Shown here: piece after piece, positions 56,187 through 64,000 of the stretch
How the letters are laid out: the number at the start of each line of letters is the position of its first letter
How positions within the stretch are numbered: position 1 is the first letter of the stretch
Assembly: GCA_027943245.1 (NCBI GenBank)
Contig: JANDJZ010000269.1
Coordinates: 1 to 64,000, forward strand
Source: Acanthamoeba sp. SK_2022b
Lineage: Eukaryota; Discosea; Longamoebia; Acanthamoebidae
Length of the DNA: 64,000 nt
Direction: 5' to 3'
Translations under genes and position numbers: made by a program
The notes under the pieces: model-generated
Database searches by the model: none
The model's input: only the letters and a program-made list of their open reading frames with translations
Told to the model about the DNA's origin: nothing

Positions 56187-56774
56187 ATGGACAAGACGGC
56201 CCAACCAATCCCCACCAAGCACGAAGAGGGTAACGTTCTGGCGCTCTTCCACACGCTCTGGCCTGTCAAGTACGGGCGCGACATTATCGGCGAGTACGAG
56301 TACCTGCTGTGGGATGAGGTCGTGCGCCGCGGGGAGGAGAGACAGCGCGTGCGGCGTGGCGCGATCAGCTTCGCCTCCTGCCGCGTGATGCGCGACTCGC
56401 TGTCGCACGAAGACGTCACCTACGACGAATGGTGCGCCCGGCAGCTGGCTCGCCAGGGTTCCCCCGGCCTCTCCGCCCGGCAGCTCGATGACCTCATTGG
56501 CGAGCTGCGCGACGCCCAGGCCTACAACCCGTCGTTCGCCGCCGATAAGCTCTTACGCGTCCTGCGCGTGCTCAGCGACTTTGTTCACTCGCCTTGTCCT
56601 GCGTGTCTGCTCCCCTTGCGCGCATGGCTCGAGGGCGAGCTGTCGGGCCAGCTCGACAAGGAGCGCGTGCTCGGCACCGCCGCACGAACGCTGGCGCTGC
56701 TGACCCTGTTCCGTGACTGCCGTTGGGCCAAGAGCCCAGCGCCCGAGGGCGAGGTCCAGGTCCTGCCCCAGTGA
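56187..56774 (+). CDS. Hypothetical protein, 195 residues, single exon
   Basis: The open frame from the ATG at 56187 (ACCATGG context) has no intron, and codon use is GC-rich like its neighbours. The protein is mostly alpha-helical in appearance, with LALFHTLWPVKYGRDIIGEY, SLSHEDVTYDEWCARQLA, LRVLRVLSDF and a CPAC pair near residue 137. There is no signal peptide or membrane helix. I do not recognise a family. The stop is only 85 bp from the convergent thioesterase stop, and the 85-bp gap contains AATAAA-type polyadenylation sequence. Confidence 0.7.
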   Translation: MDKTAQPIPTKHEEGNVLALFHTLWPVKYGRDIIGEYEYLLWDEVVRRGEERQRVRRGAISFASCRVMRDSLSHEDVTYDEWCARQLARQGSPGLSARQLDDLIGELRDAQAYNPSFAADKLLRVLRVLSDFVHSPCPACLLPLRAWLEGELSGQLDKERVLGTAARTLALLTLFRDCRWAKSPAPEGEVQVLPQ

Positions 56775-56859
56775 ACTTGTCGTTTGGGAAGATCTTTGAT
56801 TTTAAAATAAAAAAAAGCAAATAAATAAATGGAATGGAATGACTCCGTGTGAGTTTCCA

Positions 56860-57867
56860 TCACTCGTTGTGAGCGGCGCCAAAGCCCTCGAGATACGATT
56901 CGATGTCCTGCCGCAGCGTCTTCTCGCGTATCATGCGCCTGCGGCCGTCCAGGTAGGCCATCGCCTCTGTCCGAGTTTTTGGCGACCATACGCCGCACAA
57001 ATCGAGTTAGGCTTTGTGAGACTATCGAAGACCGCACACGCACGCACGTTCGTGCCGTACCTGAGTAGGCGTTGGGCACCACCTTATGCTGGTTGGACCC
57101 GGCCTTGAAGTTAAAGTGGAACACGTTGCTGGCCTCGAACGCCGTCCCAAAGTTGCCCACGTTGGCTTGCACGCGCACTTGGATCAACGGGAAGCTCTGT
57201 TTGCCTGCTGCTCGGGCGGCCTGGTGGTTTTCCGATTCGTAGTCCAGCGTGTTGGTCGATGTGTACACCACTTGGCTCTGGAGCGAGAGCACCGAACCTG
57301 CGGGCGAGGCCACGCGCATGTGTGAGTGTGGTGCCTGTGAGAGAGGAGTCCTGTGGGATCCATTCCCACGCGAACAACGGGTTACCGATGTGAACAGGCC
57401 GAAGGAAGGACACGTCGTCCATGGACAGGAACGTGGGCATCACGCCGGCGAAGAGGCCTGCACACCACACGATGCGCACAGAGGCATTAGTGAGGGGGTT
57501 GTGTTGTGTTTCTCGCTCTCGCTCTCTCCCTCCTCCCTCCCTCCCTCCCTCCCTCCCTCCCACTCTTTCTGTGGTCTTGTGGGAGGTGGGCGGACCGCAG
57601 GTGACGTGAGCCAGCTCAAAGGCCTGCCGCATGAGGAATCCACCGAATATGTTGCCGTGGATGTTGCGGTTCTGCACACGGCCGCCACGCCACCCCGCAC
57701 ACACACGCATGTCAGCAGGCGCGAAAGGAATGCGTGCAGCTGCGGGCATAGAAACCTGCGGGTGAGTCCAATGGGTGGACGAGTGGCGCGTGTTGGCCAT
57801 CGCCACCTCGTTCTGCCGGGCCACCTCTGCCAGGAGTGACACCTCAGTCAACTCCCACACACGCGCA

Positions 57868-57935
<68 letters not shown>

Positions 57936-58994
57936 GGCGAAGAAGGGAGCGGTACCGGTCCCTTTGTTCATCTGGCGCGCAAACATCTCGTGGACGATCT
58001 TGATCTCGTCGGCCTTGGGCGGCTGTATCAGGAGCGAGGTGGCGGCGGCCTCCTTGCGCCGGGCGGCGTTGGACGCGCCCTGCTCGTAGTGGCGCTTCTC
58101 CAGCGGCGAGACGGGCTCGAGCGGCGGGATGGGGAAGGGCTCGTTCACGTCGGGCCTGCGCGACACCATCACGAAGTAGGCCACCAGGTGCGGCTTCACC
58201 TCTGCCCCCCCATGCTGACGTCAGCATCCCTTTCATCATAGCTCGACGCGCGCGTGTCGTGCCTTCGTTGCCCTGGGCGTCCTTGCTCACGGAGGAGACC
58301 TCGACGCGGACCTCGCTTGACGATCTGCCCACCCACGTCGTCATCCCTGGCGAAGATGGGCCCATCAGACGAGTGCGTGTGTGCGCTCTTTTGATGATCA
58401 TGGGCGAAGCGCACGCACCGCGCAGCTTGAGGTCCCGGTCGATGCTGATCGGGTTGAGCAGCATGATGCGATCGCAGGCGGCGGTGACGATGGTGGGCAC
58501 CTCGAGGCCCTCCTTCCGTCGCTCCTCGAGCTGGGCCACTCGGGGCGTGCCCAACGCGTGGGCGTAGCCCACACGCGCTGTCGATACGAAACACGAAAGA
58601 CCGGTTGTTGAAGGCCACACTCACAGCCGCGATTGTGTTGCGCGAGATGTGGGAGGTAGCCTACCGGCGAGGGTGTCGAGCTCCTCGAGGACCAGGCCCA
58701 GCCTTATCTTGCCCGAGCTGTTGACGAAGGCCTCCTGTAGCTTTGGGTCCGTGCTGAACCGCAGGTCCCGCTCCACCAACGAGTCCCTCGGCCTCTTGGG
58801 CTTCAGCTGTGCAGTTGCTGTGCTCAAGTAGACGGCTACGCGTAGAGCGGGGGGCTAGTCAGATGAATCTCCGCCCCAACGGGAGGAGTTGAAGCTGTAC
58901 CATGCGGAGGCGTGTGGGCCAGCGACAGCGGCGTAGCGGTCGACACGAGCGTGCGTGTCAGTGCGGCAACATTCAAGCGCAGATTTCGCCGCAT
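56860..58994 (-). CDS. Acyl-CoA thioesterase, ACOT9-like double hot-dog, mitochondrial
   Basis: The ATG at 58994 gives MRRNLRLNVAALTRTLVS, a clear mitochondrial presequence. An intron starting gtacag joins in phase to ATAQLKPKRPRDSLVERD. Exons then give GKIRLGLVLEELDTLAG, a first hot-dog domain (ARVGYAHALGTPRVAQ, DRIMLLNPISIDRDLKLRG), VKPHLVAYFVMVSRRPD, and a second hot-dog with RNIHGNIFGGFLMRQAFELA and FLSMDDVSFLRPVHIGS. NIFGGFLMR is the ACOT9 signature carrying the catalytic Asn region. The gene ends GFGAAHNE. ACOT9 hydrolyses fatty acyl-CoAs in mitochondria. A CA tract (GT on sense) fills one intron and a CCCT tract another. Confidence 0.85.
57525..57560. repeat. (CCCT)n tract in ACOT9-like intron
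   Basis: A short pyrimidine repeat (AGGG on the sense strand) in the intron after the RQAFELAHVT exon. Confidence 0.85.
57871..57932. repeat. (AC)n microsatellite in ACOT9-like intron
   Basis: Reads as GT repeats on the sense strand, between the exon ending ARQMNKGTG and the exon encoding EVARQNEVAMANT. Confidence 0.95.
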
Positions 58995-59376
58995 CTTGTA
59001 GATTTAAGTGTGTGCTCTTGAGCGCCCAGAGCCGTGCTTGGCGTGTGCACATGAGGTTGTACACCCAGCTTGCCCTTCGCACACACAGGAAGCTTGCCCT
59101 TCTTGTGCTGAAGTTCCGCCTATCCCAAATGCTCCTAACCCCGTTCCGGATCAGTCCAAACGTTTCGAGTTGATTTCAATTGAAATCTGAAATAGAAAAA
59201 CGGTGGAGGCCGGAACTGAGATGGCCATACCCCTTTCTTTCTATTTGGTATATTACTCACCCACAGCTGAGCCTTCCCGTCCCTCTTTGATTGTCCTATT
59301 TTGGCCCCACGCCCAGGCATGTTGGCTCTTCGCGACTTTTTCCTATTTCTTTCGTGACCTTGACCTCGCACGCTCC
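58995..59376. promoter_or_regulatory. Divergent spacer, ACOT9-like and mucin-like genes
   Basis: About 380 bp. The frame of the mucin-like gene is open back to 59203 with an earlier ATG at 59212, but that start would bury the signal peptide. A short palindrome TTCAATTGAA lies near 59176. Confidence 0.4.
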
Positions 59377-60582
59377 ATGTGGCCACCAACTGCTCGCCTC
59401 TTGGTGGGAACGCTTTACCTTATCTTCGGGGTGGCCCTCTCTCATGGAGCACTCTCCCCCACCTGCCCCGGTCTAGGCACCCGCACCACCTCCTACTCCG
59501 CTTACACTCTGGATCGCGGCTACTTTGGCGCCAACTTTGCCTTTTGTATCGGCAACGTCGTCACCGGCGTCACGTCAGTCAGCAACTTCTCTTATTACTT
59601 CAAGTTTCAACTTGCCTTCGATGGTGGCTATGATGCCATGGTAGCCACGGGTTATATCATCGACCAGAACAGCAGAGACATCAAGGCTTCGACATCCATC
59701 TCAGGCTTCACAAAGAACTCGGCATCCTACTTCCCGATCACTGCCAGCTTCGCCTCGGCCCCGACACTCGACGCTTCTGCCTCCTACTATCTTGCCATGT
59801 GCACCACTTCGGCCACGAGCAACGGCTTCTACTGGAAGGGATTCGACGTGCCTGTCTACAGCGCGGAGACACGCTGCTACGCTGCGGGCACCTCCTGCAC
59901 CACCAACACTACGTCGATGTGGGAGAGGGACGCACTTGGCGATTTCAGCCTTACGTCCGACATCTCGTACACGTGCATCCCGCCTAGTCCTTCCTCCACG
60001 CCCTCCAACTCGCCGTCGCCCTCGTTCACGTCCTCCTCCTCGCCGACCATCTCCGTCACGCCCTCTCAAACACCCTCGCCCAGTCAGTCTCCCACTTCGT
60101 CACCCTCCTCTTCGCCATCGCCCTCGTCATCGCCCACCTCGTCGTCCACTCCAACGCCCTCACCGTCGGCCACCAGCTCGTTGACGCCGTCGCCGACGCC
60201 GTCACCCACAATCTCACAGACTCCATCGCCCACCTCGTCTACCACTCCCACGCCCTCAGCGTCGGCCACAATCTCGTTGAGCCCATCGCCGACTTCGTCG
60301 CCTACAAGCTCACAGACTCCATCGCCCACCTCGTCACGCACCCCAACGCCCTCACCATCGGCCACCAGCTCGTCGACTCAGTCACCTACGCCGTCACCCA
60401 CAATCTCACAGACTCCATCGCCCACCTCGTCTACCACTCCCACGCCATCGCCGTCTCCTTCGTCATCCACCACACCAAGCCCCAGCCCGAGTGGAGTGCT
60501 CGAGCTCAGCAGCGCCAGCTCTCTCACGCCCAGTGTCGTGAGCTTCCTCGCACAGATCATGTCTGAACTCTATTGGCATTAA
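59377..60582 (+). CDS. Secreted mucin-like Ser/Thr/Pro-rich protein
   Basis: A single exon of 401 residues from the ATG at 59377, chosen because it places a signal peptide ([17 protein letters not shown]) at the N-terminus. The ectodomain of about 190 residues has Cys pairs ([34 protein letters not shown]) and beta-strand character. About 170 residues of Pro/Ser/Thr repeats follow, with a unit close to [19 protein letters not shown] recurring. The C-terminus ([14 protein letters not shown]) is mildly hydrophobic. Such tails are usually O-glycosylated stalks of surface or wall proteins. The ectodomain family is not recognised. An alternative start at 59212 would add 55 residues. Confidence 0.75.
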   Translation: MWPPTARLLVGTLYLIFGVALSHGALSPTCPGLGTRTTSYSAYTLDRGYFGANFAFCIGNVVTGVTSVSNFSYYFKFQLAFDGGYDAMVATGYIIDQNSRDIKASTSISGFTKNSASYFPITASFASAPTLDASASYYLAMCTTSATSNGFYWKGFDVPVYSAETRCYAAGTSCTTNTTSMWERDALGDFSLTSDISYTCIPPSPSSTPSNSPSPSFTSSSSPTISVTPSQTPSPSQSPTSSPSSSPSPSSSPTSSSTPTPSPSATSSLTPSPTPSPTISQTPSPTSSTTPTPSASATISLSPSPTSSPTSSQTPSPTSSRTPTPSPSATSSSTQSPTPSPTISQTPSPTSSTTPTPSPSPSSSTTPSPSPSGVLELSSASSLTPSVVSFLAQIMSELYWH

Positions 60583-60665
60583 AGAGCTATCAAGTCACAA
60601 CCATAAGCAAGGATGGGCTCTCTAACTTATAGTGGTTAAGTTTCTTTTTGTCTTTTTGTGTTTTT

Positions 60666-61318
60666 TCAGAGCTTATTGTAGAGGTCGCGAGCGTAGTTGA
60701 GAGACTCTTGGACCTTGGCGTGCTGCTTCTTCACTACGCTCTGAGTATCCGCGGGAAGGGACGCATCCTGCCCGGCATCGGCGTAGTACTTCTCTGCCAC
60801 GGTTTCGCCGTTCACCACCTCCGACACGATCGCCTTGCATGCAAGAGTTAGGTGTGAGTGATCGGAGGCTCCCTGCTCACATACGCGAATGGTACCTTGT
60901 CGCTGACAGTGAGAGCCGACTTGAGGTTGACCCACCCCCTGTGGATGGAGCCAAGCGTGGAGCCAGAGGTCTCGGGAGTACCACCAAGCCTGATGAGCCC
61001 CACGCCGTACCGATTAGCGCAGACGCAAGGGGACAATTGGAGAGTGGCTCACTTCTTGACGTGATCCTGCAGCTCCTGGCTGAACCGCTCCCTCTGCTGG
61101 GAATACTCTTGAAACGTCTTCTTGATGTTGGCATCCTTGACGTGATCAGCAGCCGTGTTGAAACCCTCCTTGCTATCTTTAGCGGTCTCTATGAGTGTGT
61201 TGAGTGTGGTTGCGGGACTGGCGCTCGTTGTGGCGCTCAGATAGCGGGCGCCCAGGGTGACAGTGGTCTGCCGAAGACGGACGATTGCGACGGTGCGGGT
61301 GACGGCGCGGCGCTGCAT
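60666..61318 (-). CDS. DUF2383/PA2169-type four-helix protein with mitochondrial presequence
   Basis: Three exons from the ATG at 61318. MQRRAVTRTVAIVRLR is a mitochondrial-type presequence. The rest matches the PA2169/DUF2383 family seen mostly in bacteria: TLNTLIETAKDSKEGF, IKKTFQEYSQQRERFSQEL, LGGTPETSGSTLGSIHRGW, VNLKSALTVSDKAIVSEV and NGETVAEKYYADA, ending NYARDLYNKL. The fold is a ferritin-like four-helix bundle; function is not established. First intron donor gtgagc, in phase. It is convergent with the mucin-like gene (83 bp). A bacterial-type domain under a eukaryotic targeting peptide suggests transfer or an organelle-derived gene (inference). Confidence 0.8.
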
Positions 61319-61933
61319 GTTCAATTGGGCTCTGAGGGGATGCGAAGTAGGCGGTTGTTATGGACTGTTGGAATGGTGGTAGTGCTATGGTTCCTGCTTA
61401 TCTACTGCGCTGCCAGCTCAGACCGACGCAGCCCAAACCAGCCGAAGGAGTGGCTAGTGATGGCCCGGCTGGTTTCCAGTCCTCTCCTCCTCACTTTTCG
61501 CCGGAAGGGATAAACCAGAGCATCGGCGATCGCTCTGTACCTGTTGACGGAACCGTCGAGGGCCACAAACATGTCTGGCATTCGTGTCGACCCCAATGGG
61601 AAAGTTCGCAGCAACCCCGCAAGGACTAGCATTGAGACGATCTGACACCGACAGTATGTTCTGGTTGTACAACATGTCGAGTTGATGTCGACAATGCCCA
61701 TTTAGTTTCCAATCTCTGGTTTTCGTCGAGTAAATCAAATGAGATTTCCAGAGAAGAAACCACTGGGCGAGCTGCATGCTGCCAGTCGACCAATCACGCA
61801 ATGTACAGTCAAACCAATCCAGCTCCTGCGGTTGCGGCAACCTCGACTATAAAACCACACGCCCAAGAGTGCTCTAACATCAATCAACTTAACACAAACA
61901 ACCAGCAACTCCTCTCATCACAACAACAACAGA
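61319..61933. promoter_or_regulatory. Divergent promoter region with TATA and CCAAT boxes
   Basis: The right-hand side has CCAAT boxes at 61790-61794 and 61814-61818 and TATAAAA at 61848-61854, 86 bp before the start codon at 61934. A CA-rich 5' UTR runs up to the ATG. The left-hand side serves the DUF2383 gene; no element is recognised there. Confidence 0.6.
61848..61854 (+). promoter_or_regulatory. TATA box of secreted-protein gene
   Basis: TATAAAA, 86 bp upstream of the ATG. Together with two upstream CCAAT boxes it mirrors the promoter of the paralog at 38138-39043. Confidence 0.7.
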
Positions 61934-62701
61934 ATGAAGCTGTTCGCCATCTTCTTCGCCGTGCTCGCGCTGGCTGCTCTCGCGCTGGCCCAGAGCCCCA
62001 CTCCCGTCACCGTCGCCAGCTCCAAGATGTCGGTGACCGCCAACCCCGGCGCTGGCACCATCCAGTTCAAGAACATCAAGGCCGACAACACCTTCACCTT
62101 CAACCTGCTCAGGATCAGGGAGATCACCCCCGCCGGTGCCGAGCTGCCCACCTACCAGTCCTTCAACAACGCCGACTTCGGCACCGCTACGGCCACCACC
62201 CCCTACTCCGGCATCGACGCCAACGTCGCTGCTCTCAACAACGGCCAGCTCAACGTCACTACCGGCACCGACAGCTCCGCTATGGCGACCATGCAGGTCA
62301 ACGTCTACGTCATCACCGCCGCCAACACCACCACCGCCACTATCAACGGCAAGAACTTCGGCCTCGCTGACGGCAGCGCCGTGGTTGAGATCAACCTCAG
62401 CAGCTGGCCCATGGCTAGCGCTGACAACAAGCTCCTCATTGAGGCTCAGCTCAAGACCGCCGGCAAGAGCGGCACCTCCTCCAGCGGCCTCCTGCGCCTC
62501 AACGACGGCCTCAACGTCCAGGCTGCCCCCGCCTCCAACTCTGAGACTGCCCTGAGCATCTCGGGTACCACTGCCAGCTTCGTCACCACCTACCTTAACT
62601 CGACCAACACCGCCCAGACCTACTTCGTCTACTCGGTCACCGATGAGGCTGATGGCTCGCCCGCCGCTACCCTCTCCTCCCTCCTCTCGTTCCTTTTCTA
62701 A
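61934..62701 (+). CDS. Small secreted protein, paralog of the gene at 38138-39043
   Basis: A single exon of 255 residues. Signal peptide MKLFAIFFAVLALAALALA, then a Thr/Ala/Asn-rich beta-type protein with several N-glycosylation sites and no cysteines, ending AATLSSLLSFLF. Codon use is almost entirely C/G-ending with few rare codons, more extreme than most neighbours and like importin alpha, pointing to strong expression. The paralog at 38138 has an intron that this copy lacks. No known domain is recognised. It may be an abundant extracellular or cyst-wall type protein (speculative). The 3' region contains AATAAA near 62826. Confidence 0.8.
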   Translation: MKLFAIFFAVLALAALALAQSPTPVTVASSKMSVTANPGAGTIQFKNIKADNTFTFNLLRIREITPAGAELPTYQSFNNADFGTATATTPYSGIDANVAALNNGQLNVTTGTDSSAMATMQVNVYVITAANTTTATINGKNFGLADGSAVVEINLSSWPMASADNKLLIEAQLKTAGKSGTSSSGLLRLNDGLNVQAAPASNSETALSISGTTASFVTTYLNSTNTAQTYFVYSVTDEADGSPAATLSSLLSFLF

Positions 62702-63270
62702 GGAAGAAGCTGAGCCCCGATCAGAGTGATATCACGCTCTTGTCCTCTCCAACTATCTTTTGGTTTTAAACCCACAGAGTTATGTATCTCATAATTATTT
62801 ATATTTCATCCTTGACGCCAGCTGTCAATAAAACCACCCACTTCCTTCTACGCCTCTTCTACTGCTTCGTTGCAACCTCAAAGGCAAAAAAACTTCGCGA
62901 AACGGAACTAGGTTCCCACAATCCGCGAGAAAAATTGCGGTGGCGGCCCTCACATAAGCCAAGCAGTTCTAACGCAAGTTGGGGTGCTCTCATGCCTGAA
63001 GCGTTCTTCGGCACGGGAGGAGGGCGCACCATCATGCAACCCCGCGCCCTCTTCCCATCCAGCAGCAACTCAATCTGTGGCAATGCAACAACCAATCGAT
63101 GGGCGGCAAATCAATCCAAGATATCGCCGCCTTCATGGTTGCCGCAGACGCTGCTGGCAAGCCTGGCGCAAGGCTCCACCACCCCTTTTTACAAAGGCCC
63201 TTTTGCTTGGGCGTCCGACCCGCACTAGTTCCTAATTGGTTGGCTCCCAGGGAAAGAAACAGAATCAGTT
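62702..63270. other. Convergent intergenic region
   Basis: This holds the 3' UTR of the secreted-protein gene and then sequence before the stop of the PPR gene. Short open frames (62782-63228) have no domain and no supporting context. Confidence 0.4.
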
Positions 63271-64000
63271 TCACGCGGTGGTGCTGTCGATGGTGTTATG
63301 GTCGTCGCCATGGGTGTCTTCGTCCTCCTGCTGGGCCAGCTGGAGCTGTAGGACGGCCTCGGGGGACGGAGGCAGCTTCTTGACCTTGGCCTTGAGCCGT
63401 TCCAGCTCGGCGCGCTCGCTCTCCGACGCCTTGCCGTTGATGAGCGACTTAGCCTTGTGCATCTTCGCGATGAGGCGCTCGCCGTGGTCCCTGTAGCGCA
63501 TCTTGCACGCGATCGTGAGCAGCGTCGTGTAGGTCTCCACGTTCGGGCGAGGCTTCATCAGCTCCTCGAACACGACAAAGGCCTCTTCGAAGTCGGTCTG
63601 GTTCTCGCCGTTGAGCTCGTAGGCGCGGAACAGCGAGTTGAAGATGTGGATGTTGGCCTTGAGCGGCTCGGCGCTTACGTGGCTGGTGAGCTTGTCAAAC
63701 TCCTTCATTTGCTCGAGCACGTCGAGCACCAGCTCGAGCCGTCGACCCTTGCCCATCTCCCTCATCTCCTTTTGCTCACGCGCCTGCTCGTGCATGTTTG
63801 TCCGCCGCCACTTCTTTCCGCTGTTCTTGCCCTCCTCCATCTCCTGCTTCTCTGTCGGTCGGGGAAACACAGAAAACACGCCTTGTCAGAGCACTCAACC
63901 ATATCATCATTATCGCCACCACAATCAACATCATCCACCACCACTGGCGGCGGCGGAGACAGTGAACCTTGATTCAGTCCAACCTTGCCCTCCAAAAAGT
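63271..64000 (-). CDS. Pentatricopeptide-repeat protein, 3' part only (runs off window)
   Basis: The last large exon (about 63271-63868) is preceded by an intron, and a further exon fragment encoding EGKVGLNQ lies at the edge. PPR-like helices: ANIHIFNSLFRAYELNG, DFEEAFVVFEELMK, NVETYTTLLTIACKMRY, HGERLIAKMHKAK. These fit the 35-residue PPR pattern used for organelle RNA binding. The C-terminus is charged and helical, ending HNTIDSTTA. The N-terminus, with any mitochondrial presequence, is outside the window. Two to three repeats are visible, so a PPR/TPR distinction rests mainly on the NVETYTTLL motif. Confidence 0.7.

Overview
The window looks like nuclear DNA of a free-living amoebozoan, most likely Acanthamoeba or a close relative. 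This is inferred from gene style, not from a database match. The DNA is GC-rich and uses the standard code. Nearly every gene is split by short GT-AG introns (about 50-250 bp), intergenic gaps are often under 300 bp, and the gene products are eukaryotic (importin alpha, PIG-W, RFX, YEATS, F-box, Ras). There is no sign of operons, rRNA, CRISPR or intact transposons.

Layout, left to right. 1-370 (-): partial secreted glycosidase-like protein. 587-4877 (+): EGF-repeat transmembrane protein. 5014-7103 (-): BROX-like BRO1 protein ending in a CaaX box. 7139-7691: CpG-depleted spacer. 7750-11444 (+): Kelch, F-box and Ras-like domains apparently in one gene. 11614-11694: what looks like a circularly permuted tRNA-Asp(GTC). 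11803-15486 (-): HTTM membrane protein. 16131-17405 (-): RFX-type transcription factor. 18530-20858 (-): F-box/RCC1 protein. 21750-24022 (-): PP2A B''-gamma (PPP2R3C/TON2-like). 24269-25358 (-) and 25431-27014 (+): TM2-domain and YEATS-domain proteins sharing a 72-bp divergent promoter. 27422-28568 (+): Mpv17/PMP22-like. 28739-31007 (+): PIG-W. 31085-31946: an 862-bp stretch with no CpG. 32264-34015 (+): importin alpha. 34484-37997 (+): unrecognised duplicated domain plus P-loop NTPase. 38138-39043 (-): small secreted protein with a paralog at 61934-62701 (+). 39818-42100 (-): DAO-type FAD oxidoreductase. 42809-43436 (+): TXNDC12/AGR-like ER protein without CXXC. 43673-49728 (-): C2-C2-LCAT/PDAT acyltransferase. 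50070-51518 (-): PLP homeostasis protein. 51805-56005 (+): SAM plus calponin-homology protein. 56187-56774 (+): unknown. 56860-58994 (-): ACOT9-like thioesterase. 59377-60582 (+): mucin-like. 60666-61318 (-): mitochondrial DUF2383-type protein. 63271-64000 (-): partial PPR protein.

The genes form no single pathway. Themes are membrane trafficking and lipid biology (BROX, PIG-W, C2-LCAT, ACOT9, HTTM), ubiquitin/GTPase signalling (two F-box proteins, one fused to Ras), and transcription and nuclear transport (RFX, YEATS, importin alpha).

The strongest unusual signals are the permuted tRNA, the Kelch-F-box-Ras architecture with proline at the Ras Gln61 position, two CpG-free blocks in a CpG-rich genome, a 61-bp duplication carrying an intron's 5' splice site into another gene, and a duplicated 3' splice site. 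All exon limits were read by eye, so those called approximate need RNA evidence.
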